Shown here one piece after another: positions 55,801 to 64,000 of a DNA stretch of 64,000 nt. Made by a program: the position numbers and the translations under genes. The notes beneath the pieces are model-generated. The model made no database searches. It was not told the origin of the DNA and saw only the letters and a list, made by a program, of their open reading frames with translations. Origin of the DNA: Hydractinia symbiolongicarpus (Eukaryota > Cnidaria > Hydrozoa > Anthoathecata > Hydractiniidae); assembly GCF_029227915.1 (NCBI RefSeq), contig NC_079881.1, positions 5,208,001 through 5,272,000 on the forward strand, written 5' to 3'. How positions within the stretch are numbered: position 1 is the first letter of the stretch; the number at the start of each line of letters is the position of its first letter.

Positions 55801-56204
55801 CAGATGGGTAGTGGTTTCCCTTTTCAACTCAACTCGCGAACTGTGTTATTGGTTTAAAATCATGTGACATTTGGCAACTGGGAGAATAATATTGAAAAGC
55901 TATAAATCATTGCTTAAGGGTTGAAATTAAGCATTTATTCTAATAATTTCTTGAACATTATTGTAGCAAGCTAGCAAGTTACAAGGAAATTTGATGTAGC
56001 TAGCTAATTTTATTCATTTTTTGGAACAGATGAATACAAAGCAAAACGCAATAATTGCAGCAAAAAAAGAAATATAGACGTTACCTGTTGATATCTTAAG
56101 TCATCTGGGGTAAATAAAAGTGTTGCATTGTAGAAATTAAAATCTACATGTGGAAATGAGTGAAATACATTCGCCAGCATAGATGTGTTCAGAAGCGCCG
56201 CCAT
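43889..56204 (-). CDS. TTYH: Tweety homologue (TTYH) membrane protein
   Basis: Fifteen exons in transcript order: 56085-56204, 53233-53417, 52511-52622, 51852-52072, 50461-50556, 49983-50055, 49629-49698, 49280-49332, 49055-49150, 47179-47271, 46719-46759, 46246-46350, 45582-45650, 45019-45130, 43889-43969. All junctions close in phase with GT-AG ends, giving 508 residues. The N-terminus HSFPHVDFNFYNATLLFTP with DDLRYQQ matches tweety proteins (HQLPRADF..EYQQ). Predicted membrane segments are about 41-70, 86-108, 214-237, 246-269 and 389-415, the five-segment tweety layout. Extracellular NTS (6), NAT (26) and NIS sites could be glycosylated. The conserved RYYLEC, NPLQQ and GCAELHK positions lie in the second extracellular region. 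The tail ends RGPPSYRAIHG, like the PPPSY motif of TTYH2/3. Whether it maps to TTYH1, 2 or 3 cannot be said. Family roles (volume-regulated anion current, lipid handling) are debated. Confidence 0.93.
44100..44186 (+). mobile_element. Short Helitron-like element in TTYH intron 14
   Basis: ATAACAGCCGTATTTCGTCT and GTCTGTT open it, and AACAACTAG closes it. The 3' hairpin is degraded. It lies antisense to TTYH. Confidence 0.45.
45739..45810. repeat. 18-bp minisatellite, 4 copies, TTYH intron 12
   Basis: The unit ATGGGCGGGTAAGGAGCT is repeated four times with one to three changes per copy. G-rich clusters on the plus strand appear as C clusters in the transcript. A related GGGCGGGGG run lies near 46142. 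Confidence 0.9.
47822..47867. repeat. Perfect 16-bp hairpin, TTYH intron 9
   Basis: Arms 47822-47837 (CAACAAAGTGATGACC) and 47852-47867 are exact complements; a further GGTT/AACC pairing extends the stem after one mismatch. It stands 12 bases from the Harbinger element. Confidence 0.85.
47879..48600 (+). mobile_element. PIF/Harbinger deletion derivative with intact ends
   Basis: Terminal inverted repeats AGGCTGAAATACACTAT (left) and the near-identical reverse complement at the right, flanked by a TAA direct repeat (47876-47878 and 48601-48603), the target preference of PIF/Harbinger. A plus frame with ATG at 47997 encodes MDSEEEIAAAVAVFML, then RNVWVKPWLNRG, LMYELRVEE and FLRMPANIFDELLNLIEAHL, matching the N-terminal part of HARBI1-like transposases; it stops at 48374. 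The DDE catalytic domain is absent, so this is an internally deleted copy. It sits antisense in TTYH intron 9. Confidence 0.88.
52086..52125. repeat. Perfect 18-bp hairpin next to a TTYH splice acceptor
   Basis: CAAGTTATTATTACTTAT (52086-52103), loop GATT, then the exact complement (52108-52125). On the minus strand it lies in intron 3, ending 13 bases before the exon 4 acceptor at 52073. Confidence 0.9.
53985..54870 (-). pseudogene. Penelope-like element remnant with GIY-YIG endonuclease
   Basis: The minus frame 54265-54690 encodes VIYKGECATCNTIYIGET, then RWKEHN, SKHLVRNPDHAFNW and RKILEAFFI. This is the Cys-containing GIY-YIG endonuclease domain found at the C-terminus of Penelope-like retroelements (IYIGET in place of YIG, with the downstream Arg and Glu). 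No reverse transcriptase is attached upstream. The adjoining sequence (ACTGAGTTACATTTTCAAGT, near 54015) is probably part of the element's end. It lies in TTYH intron 1. Confidence 0.8.
55415..55830. repeat. Cluster of GGGAAACC inverted and direct motifs
   Basis: GGGAAACCNTT or its complement occurs around ten times in about 400 bases, in both orientations. The outer segments are roughly inverted. It is a decayed fold-back repeat in TTYH intron 1. Confidence 0.6.
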
Positions 56205-58039
56205 TGCAAACCTATTTTTGTGATGTTTTGAAGAAAGGGTTAAAGGGGGTTATTTTATGCTCTCCTTCCGCGGGATAAATGTGTCGCGTGGCCAAACACT
56301 GATATTATCAGTAACGGATATGCTGTTAAATATCAGTAACGGAGTGTGACTTATAAATAATGGCGCACGTGTTACAATTTCCTGGAGGATGTGTGTTTGT
56401 TTTGTGCAGCAGGTTCCGGCAGACGGGTAGATAGCTTGTAATGATTTAAATTACGCTGGCCCCCTACCCCTACGCCTTACTTCTTTTCTAAAAAAATAAC
56501 ACTTCTCTTCTTAGTCAAAACACTTCTCTTCTGTTTTTACCCTACTCTCTTCGTTCACCTTCGTTTTCCTGATGACTTCTTTTTCATTGTCATTCATTGA
56601 GAGACTTCACTTCAAACTGTGAACACTTAATCACTTTCATTAGTGTTGTCTTGTCTTCTTATGATAGATGAATTTGTGTGTCAATCTTTTTCTGCGATAA
56701 ATTCGAAACTGCAGTTTTGTGAAATGGAAATAAAGAACAATTTTTAGGTTGGGAATGGCTAAAGAATAAAGGACAAAAACAATAACAATGCTTGATTTCT
56801 CTTTCTCAAATTTTATTTTCAAAATTTGTAACTAGCTATTATAGAGTGGGTTTGCCCATATACGGCCATCGCCCAATTACAGCCAGGGATATAAATTAAG
56901 TATATATAACTTTATTTATTGATTACAATCCTATGTTAAATTCCTTGTTTGAAACACTTAGAACCTTTTAGCTTAAAAGAAACAAAGTCTATCAATTCAA
57001 CCACTTAATTTGTCAAGAAATGTTGGTTCAAAGCTTGTTGCAGACTGTGCACATTAAAAATGGCTGACAAAATATTTTTTCGAAAATTCTTGGAACTCTC
57101 ATAAAAAGTTGTGAATAGGTAAAATTCAATCAACTCTGTGTGAGTTACATACTTATTGTTGTCCTTTAACAACTTGGTTAGCAGTTCCTTATCCACACTA
57201 GAGGATTGGAAATAATAAACCATAGAAAATTCCACATTAAAAAAAATATCCCCTAATACGCCCTAATACGGCTACATACTCAGACAATTTAAATGGATTT
57301 TAATGCTTTAAACAATGCAAAGTTTCATTTTAATAATAAATATTGTAATAAACAACCTGTTGTTATTGTTTTCTTCGACATTGTTTATTTTCTTATCTTT
57401 AATCGTGACAAAACAACCACATGGTAGTCGCGTGATAAAATGGACCCTGGGTGAGGGCTTACAGGATTTAGGGGACTGGTAATAAACCTGACACATTTTG
57501 GGAGTGTTATCAGTTGGCATATAAGAAGGTTTAATCCCCTCTATTATTGTTTTTATTTTTTATTCTCAAAATAAATTGAAATGCTACATTAATGTGTAAG
57601 TATTTTGATGATGGTGACGACTCGCTGAAAACACAGCAAAAACCATGGGCTGTCAACTTAAAATTTTGTCCGGAGAAACCCGAATCAACCTGAAACAACT
57701 TTTTTTAAACATTTATTACCATGTATATATAATTTATTCTTTTAAAGGGGATACAAACTGGTTATAATCCTCACACTCAGTATATTCCGCGCACAAATTA
57801 AAAATCCGGCAAACGCGTTTTGTGCAATGAACAGACCAGCGTACTTTGCTCACTGGTTCAATATTTTTTTTGAAAAGTATATATATTACAAAGAAATATT
57901 TCAGCAAGACTCATTCTGGATGAAAACGTGACCAAGGCTGGAGAAGATAAAAAATTTAAATTTATCTACATGTTTGAGTCTGTAAATTACATACATGCTG
58001 GTTTTTCGCTGCCATCAGCTCGACTTTCGTCACTAAAGT
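56205..58039. other. Spacer upstream of TTYH
   Basis: It should hold the TTYH promoter next to 56204. Small minus frames at 57005-57235 and 57308-57520 are of unknown nature and unsupported by splice signals or family resemblance. Confidence 0.4.
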
Positions 58040-58260
58040 CGAAAAACAACAGCCGTTCCGTAGCCCCTTTAATGTTAGCAGCCAGTGGTAGTGGAAGAGT
58101 TTTTTATATCATTTATTCCATAATAGCTGCCCCGCAAATAATAAACTGAGAGTACAATGACGAAATAGCGCATTCCTTCTTTCAACAAAATTTAAATGAG
58201 AACAAAAAGCTAGAACACGTTGCATTTTGGGCGGTTTCGGACGGGCCCAGGCGATTACAG
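58040..58260. repeat. Dispersed repeat, inverted partner of 34701-34870
   Basis: CAAATAATAAACTGAGAGTA, CAAAATTTAAATGAGA and TTTTGGGCGGTTTCGG are complementary to the other copy, in matching order. The frame 57928-58149 runs into it and is not credible. Confidence 0.6.
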
Positions 58261-58775
58261 ACAAAAATCTTGAAAAAAAAAACAGCGGCTCTCACATATA
58301 TACAGCCCTTTCAGCGAGTCAGCAGCCTCAATTTTTTTTAAAAAAAAAATTGAAGAAAGTCCTTAGTTTGTCTTTAGTTTCTTTGTAAAAATGCTGACAT
58401 CTCAAAAAAGGTTGTTCAAAAAAATTCTAATCAAAATTCCTCAAATTTTATCACATTTGAATCTATAAAAAGAGTGGCAATCTGATAAAGAAAAAGTGAT
58501 GCAACCAGAACACAACATAAGAACAAACAGGGTCAATATTAAATTTTTAATACAAGACTGCAGTTAACTCCTATATAGTAAAAACTATATATAGTCATGG
58601 ATTTGGTATATTAAAATGCACCAAAGCAGGTTATAAATTATAGAAAAAGAACTTCTACTTTTTAGAATTTTAGCTTTGTATAACTCTCTCACTTGTGTAA
58701 AAATCCACAATGTGTGGTAACCACGGGATTTTTACATGATGAAAAGTTAAAATAGATTCCAAATTTTTATCATAA

Positions 58776-58955
58776 TTTGCAGGTTTGACTCCCCACTCTG
58801 ACACACTTTAATGTATAATGTCAGCCCATTTTGAGCCATTTACTGTTCACAAGGTGTGGCAGGCAGGCAAGTTGAGGAATGCTTGTGATGTAATTTTCTA
58901 GTCAGTCATCAGGATGGAATTTCCTAGGACATTAAATTTCCAGATATATATACAT
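58776..58955 (+). repeat. SINE family B copy upstream of the LRR gene
   Basis: GCAGGTTTGACTCCCCACTC, ATGTCAGCCCATTTTGAGCC and ATCAGGATGGAATTTCCTAG follow the order of 42992-43262. The head is incomplete. It ends about 80 bases before the first LRR exon. Confidence 0.65.
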
Positions 58956-59054
58956 ACTTTGTTCTTTGCAAAATAAAGGATTGTATGTATTTTAATACTA
59001 TTAATACTATTTTAATACTTTATTTTATCTTTACAGACTGCACATGTGACTGTT

Positions 59055-62000
59055 ATGAAGGAAATTTCAGAAATTGACGAAGTATGTTCGTTATTTTGTG
59101 CATGTATGGAAAATGACGAATTAGATTTTTCATCAAGTAGCATTGAAGAATTTCCTATGCAAGTTTTTCAGTTACCAATTGGCCGGCTTACAACAATTAT
59201 ATTGGATCATAATGATTTGCAAAAGCTGCCTTGTGAAGTCAATAAACTTAAAAATCTTGTTGAATTAAGTATAATTGGGAATGAATTAACATATTTACCT
59301 AATGAGCTGACAGATTTAACAAAACTTGAGAAGCTAGTTGTAAACGAAAACTGCCTTTATAATTTGCCTGATAAGCTTGGAAGATTTGAATCTCTACAGT
59401 ATTTATCAGCAATTGGAAATAATATTCAAAGTATTCCATCTAGCATTACATTGCTGCATACGCTTAAGGAACTTTACCTGGACGAGAATGAAATAAAAGT
59501 ACTTCCCAATGGCTGGGATGAAATGGTTGCGTTGACTATCTTTGAAATTAGTAACAACAAACTTGTGGCATTACCAAAGGATATTGGAGATTGCGAAGCT
59601 TTAAAAGTTTTGAATTTAAATTCAAATTGTATTGAAAGCCTTCCTGAAAGTTTTTCAAAACTTCAGTGTCTTACCATACTTGATTTATCTCACAACAAGG
59701 TTGAAGAACTTCCAGAAAAATTTGAAAGTGCTTTTGTTATTGAAAAACTTTATCTGGAAAACAATGCAATAAAGTCTGTGCCGGTTTGGTTTAGCCACTT
59801 GTACAATATCACAGAACTTTTATTGTCAGATAACTTACTACACTGTGAACCGTTTGGTGATGAGTTTTGCAATCATTCTAAAAGGCTAAAAATATTGGAA
59901 GTTGGGGCCAATTTTATGACGTCGTTGTCTAAAGATTTTGGTCATCTTAGTGAACTAGAAGTCATCCACATTGGAAGTACAATATCAGAATTGGAGCGAA
60001 GCAACTTTCAAAATGGGAATTGGCTGAACATCTTGCCAGAATCATTTTGTTTATTAAAAAATCTTAATAAAGCGAACTTAAATGAAAATCAAATAGCAAA
60101 ACTACCAAAGGACTTTGGACAGCTCCTACAACTGTCGTGGTTGGATTTAGGTCAGAATATGTTGGAATATTTGCCTGATTCCTTCTGCAGTTTGGTGAAT
60201 TTAACCTTTTTACAGCTTTCAAAGAACCTGTTAAAGGAATTACCTGAAGACATCGGCAATTTGCACAAAATAATTGACCTTAGATTAGATAGCAATTTAT
60301 TGCGAAAAGTACCTGATTCAATTGGAAAAATTAGAAATCTACAGTCACTAGATTTGTTCCATAATAAATTAACTGAGTTACCAAAAGTTCTGAAAAAGCT
60401 GCGTGGCTTAAAACGTTTAGATCTAGATCAGAATGATTTTGCTTTTGATTTATCAAATGTGCCAAAGATTACTCCAGGTTAGTCTATTTTCTTGATTGAT
60501 ATTATGTATATGTATATATAGTTTCTTGTTGTATAACTTGAAAGTCAATTTTGCAATGGTGATAATAAGGGCCATTTGCTATTTTGAAATTTTGAAAGAT
60601 GTTTTTGTCTTTGCAATGTTCGTTTGCATATTTCAAAGAACCATTAACCACGACAATATGAAACATAACAAAAAATGTTTCCAATAAATAAATTCTCTAG
60701 AAGTAAAAAATATTGACAAGGACCAGGAAATTGATTTAAGGTGAAATGATGTTCGAATTTAAATCATCTTAAATAACATTCAGGAAAGTTTTTTCATGAT
60801 GCGTAGCAAAAAACACGAATATCTTAGACATGATGTTAGAAGTGCTGTATTGCTCGACTCCTCCAAGTTCAGCATTTTGTATTTGCTGTCAATAAGATGG
60901 TGCCTAAAAAATATTGCATCATACTGGTGTTGATTAAACACTACCTTCTACCTAAAAAATCTTTCTCAAATGCAGAGTATAAATGTCACATAAATGTTTA
61001 CAACCTAAAAACAGTTTATATACATCAGAAATTATTTTAACCATATAGGGAACTCTTACCCAGAGAGGGATCCAACCTTGAAGAACAACTGGCGTGGTAA
61101 AACTAGACCTGATAAACTACAATCGACTACCGTGATTGATATACTCTGTAATGGCGAAATCGAAAAAGAAAATGAGAAAGAAGAGGAGGAAGGTGAAGAA
61201 GAACCTTGGAATGAACAAGCTTTAAAGATGGCTGTCAAACGTGGAATGTCTATGTGGAGATCACATACTGGTAATGTGTTGTAATTTAACAGCATGGTCT
61301 GTCGTTTTGAATAGTGTGAAAAGGCTTAAAAGACTCACAAAAATTTTTTCTCTCGAATTATTACGTTACGTTACAATGCATACCGCAAGTAACTATACAT
61401 CAAGCGCAAAAAATTTCAGGGAACAAAATTTTGGACAAAAGAAACGTTTGAAAAGGTCTGAAATTACCTCAAATCTTTTTTTTTTTGTTTTTTAAAATAT
61501 AGTCTATGAACAGTTTTAAGTTATCACTATCACGTCTTATGGTCAGAATCGCCATTTTGTTTTCTTTTTCATCTGCTTCTACACTTCATATTATATTGAA
61601 GAAAAGTGTTAAAGAATAAATAAACAACAATACAAAAACTTTAATTTGTTGTAAAATTTTATGACTTAAAATAAGTCTGAAAATACTTTGTCAGAATTTT
61701 TTTAGTCCAAAAATTGATGCACTTTAATAGATGCAAATATATTTAGGTCCTGATGTTAGAAAGAATGTTGCGGCTGAACAACCAGAGCAATTAGACGATG
61801 ATGATTGGGTAGCATATAATATCCCCTTGGCAACCAAAACAAAAACAAAAACAAACGACAAAACTGACCCCTGTGAAGAAGACTGGGACGACGAAATCGA
61901 ACAGGAAACTCAATACAATAAAGTTATCGAAACTTGTAACGAACGGCGATTTAAAAACTCCAGCGCGATAGACGCTTTTCAAAACTCAATCAACAGGTAT

Positions 62001-62135
62001 CCACCGGCTCACCAAGCGTTCAGTGGAACAGCGCAATACGATTCGTTTGTTTACAAAAGTGTAACACAGCAAATACTTCCAGCAAGGAGTCAACGTTTTG
62101 TCCCTGCTGTAGGACAATTCGATGATGCTGATTAG
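59055..62135 (+). CDS. Leucine-rich-repeat protein, SHOC2/PIRL-like repeat type
   Basis: Exons 59055-60477, 61049-61270 and 61747-62135 join in phase 1 at both junctions, giving 677 residues. Residues about 35-470 form some seventeen repeats of the L..L.L..N.L..LP.. type, with ELPEDIGNLHKIIDLRLDSN and KLPKDFGQLLQLSWLDLGQN as examples; this is the spacing of SHOC2 and plant PIRL proteins. No signal peptide or membrane segment is seen, so it is probably cytoplasmic. The tail is polar: NNWRGKTRPDKLQSTTVIDI, an acidic Glu run, EPWNEQALKMAVKRGMSMW, then DDDDWVAYNIPLATK and EEDWDDEIEQ. I cannot name an orthologue. The tail is not that of SHOC2, LRRC1 or Erbin. A TCTTTACAG acceptor-like site ends at 59036, 18 bases before the ATG; an upstream exon adding residues is possible (the reading stays open to 59037). 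Confidence 0.88.
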
Positions 62136-63465
62136 GTTGATGAAAGGATGGACACAATCAGTGAATATGACAAACTTTTCTAACATTAAGATATTTGTAT
62201 TTTTGTCAAATTTAACTTTGTTTTTTGTCCATCAATTTATCTACCGGATACCTTACTTATTGGATCTTTAAAAATATCAAACGAGCATTTTGCTTTTGAT
62301 AATAATTATTAAATTCAACGGAAACCTTAACCTAATTGTACCTATGTGTGCTGTCAGGAAAATTGACCAGATAGTTGAAACAAAGAAAGCAGCGTAGATG
62401 GAAATAGTATAGAAAATATCGTTTATTAAAGATCGCAGTGCGATTTTGTTGTATTGCACGCGCTAAGTTGCACTATTGTTTTCGGGCATATTTTTTTTAT
62501 TAACCAATCAAACGCGCAGAATATAAATAAAAAAAGACAAAAAAATCGTGGAGGCTGACTTCGCCAGGAAATGCGTAGAACATTAAGAACTTTTTAAACC
62601 TGAATTTCTTCCTTAGGTTAAGAACAAGAATTATTTCGGAAAATATTTTACCTTATTGCCAATATACATGTCAATTTTAACAAAAAATAACTTTGCCAAC
62701 AATTAGTTCTCCCAACCTCAGTTATTTTTTGGGAGTTGACTTGCGTCTTACATGTACTTATTTTTCTCAACAAAAGAACTGCATTTTTTTACAATCACTC
62801 GAGTTGAATTCTTTCTGAGTTTCGCGCCAATCTCACCATCCAGGTGCGAAAAAAAATGATTGTGGACGAAGTGGGACACAATCAAAAGAAGAAAAAGTAA
62901 TTAAACTTTGTCGATATAAATAATTATTAACTAAATCGGTGTTTTATACAGCAATACCTTGCCCGCAGGTTCTCTTAGCTCCTAAGCCTTTTTTACAAAT
63001 GGCCTGGAAACAAGGTTAATAAAGCAGTGCAGGGATTTATGTGAGCAAATAATTTTTTTACAGTTTCCGTTTCGTAATATACAGAATACAATTTCACACG
63101 CCGTCATAAGGAAATAATCGTGTTCTACTTTTTATTACGTTATGCGTAAAAAAAGTCTTGGGGTCGAGTTTGGTAAAAACTGACGTGCTGGTGTGCCTAT
63201 ATTGCAACTGGCTGAAAACGTTTTTTTTTTACCGATGATAAGGTATTTCAGTAGTTTAACTTCAAACAGCACACAAAAAAACTAGAAAAACAAACAAGGG
63301 GTAAAAGAACAAAGTCTCCTACGCAGATTACTTTGTTGTGCAATAAATTATAAAAGAAAAACAAAACGAAAATTTTAATGCAAAATAATATGCTAGGTTG
63401 AATGGTTCAAAATCTTGACGTCAACACAAGACATTTACGAAAACTGAATACGTCAGAACAATTTA
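62136..63465. other. Spacer between two convergent gene ends
   Basis: Both neighbours end here. A decayed relative of the CTCGTCCCC element lies at about 62955-63018 (CCTTGCCCGCAGG to CCTGGAAACAAGG). Nothing else is supportable. Confidence 0.4.
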
Positions 63466-63651
63466 TTAATCTTCAATTTCATCATCATCATCTTCTTCAG
63501 AAACGTCCGACGTTTCAGCTTCGTTTTCCATTCGTTCCAGTTCTTCGCGTTCTTCTTTTCTTTTGATGGACGCTGCTTTCAAAAAAACTTTTGTCTCAGC
63601 CGGAGACATATTTCGCAACTTCGTTTCCAATGCATGCAAACCATCACAAAA
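63466..63651 (-). CDS. 3'-terminal exon of an unidentified acidic-tailed protein (partial)
   Basis: On the minus strand an acceptor (AAATTCAG) is followed by 61 codons and a TAA at 63466-63468. The peptide reads FCDGLHALETKLRNMSPAE, then TKVFLKAASIKRKEEREEL and an acidic end SEEDDDDEIED. Its charge pattern (amphipathic start, basic middle, Asp/Glu tail) and good codon run suggest a real terminal exon. The rest of the gene lies at higher coordinates and I did not find another exon before the window ends. I do not recognise the family. Confidence 0.6.
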   Translation of the reverse strand, partial: FCDGLHALETKLRNMSPAETKVFLKAASIKRKEEREELERMENEAETSDVSEEDDDDEIED

Positions 63652-63742
63652 CTGAATTTAATAAAAACAAAAATCAATGATAGAAAAATGTGTTGTGTTT
63701 TCGCTAATAGAGAGAGATTCATGATTATCTGGCAGCATGAAT

Positions 63743-63811
63743 CACCCTCGTCCCCAGGGTTTTTTTTTGTCTTTTTGATATGAGAGAAGACGACCCTGGG
63801 GACGATGGTAG
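63743..63811. mobile_element. CTCGTCCCCAGGG MITE with an unrelated centre
   Basis: CCCTCGTCCCCAGGG at left and GACCCTGGGGACGATGG at right, with a T-rich centre replacing the usual GGCCCCTGAGCC interior. Direct repeats GCATGAAT flank it (63735-63742 and 63812-63819). It lies in the last intron of the right-edge gene. Confidence 0.65.
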
Positions 63812-64000
63812 GCATGAATATCACGGCGCGACAACGTACTTTTTCTTATCAGAACTAGAGAAATTTGACTTTAGCCTGAGGTGTTATTTTTTATACATGT
63901 TCAGCTTGAAAATTATTCTTATTTTGTTCTCATACTTTGGGAAGTTTAAAACATCCTCGTCCCACGTTTTTGCCTGATGTGAAACCGCTAGTGTTCTTGG

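Noticed and set aside
57928-58149. 73-codon plus-strand frame
   Set aside because: Runs into a dispersed repeat shared with 34701-34870; no homology.

Overview
This is an AT-rich, intron-rich animal nuclear window. Protein matches are to conserved metazoan genes. Long introns are packed with small DNA transposons, SINE-like units and decayed retroelements. This suggests an early-branching metazoan, most likely a cnidarian and perhaps a hydrozoan. The organism call is inference: no rRNA, mitochondrial or lineage-diagnostic gene is present.

Layout. (1) 68-9146 +: DNAJC27 (Rab-like GTPase plus J domain), 3 exons; its 7.2 kb first intron holds a SINE, inverted-repeat elements and a dead LINE. 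(2) 10726-15141 +: IQCK, 7 exons. (3) 15142-18842: gene-free and repeat-rich. (4) 18843-24419 -: HAPSTR1 (C16orf72), 3 exons, with a GC-AG first intron. (5) 27590-37370 -: GRB2 (SH3-SH2-SH3 adaptor), 6 exons including a 22-nt micro-exon. (6) 37789-38205 +: LDAF1/promethin, intronless, head-to-head with GRB2. (7) 38206-43888: transposon graveyard (two pogo/Tigger relics, a Helitron-like pair, MITEs, a SINE). (8) 43889-56204 -: tweety homologue (TTYH), 15 exons giving 508 residues; its introns hold a Harbinger derivative with intact ends, a Penelope-like endonuclease relic and a minisatellite. (9) 59055-62135 +: 677-residue leucine-rich-repeat protein, 3 exons. (10) 63466-63651 -: terminal exon of an unidentified gene running off the right edge.

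All multi-exon models were rebuilt by hand. Reading phase closes across every junction, and the products match the named families along their length, except the LRR protein and the right-edge exon, which I could not name. The genes are functionally unrelated housekeeping or signalling genes, not an operon or pathway. I see no CRISPR array, bacterial-type cluster or convincing new defence or metabolic system. The more unusual material is the repeat biology, the splice-site oddities and a possible relic of ancient animal gene linkage.
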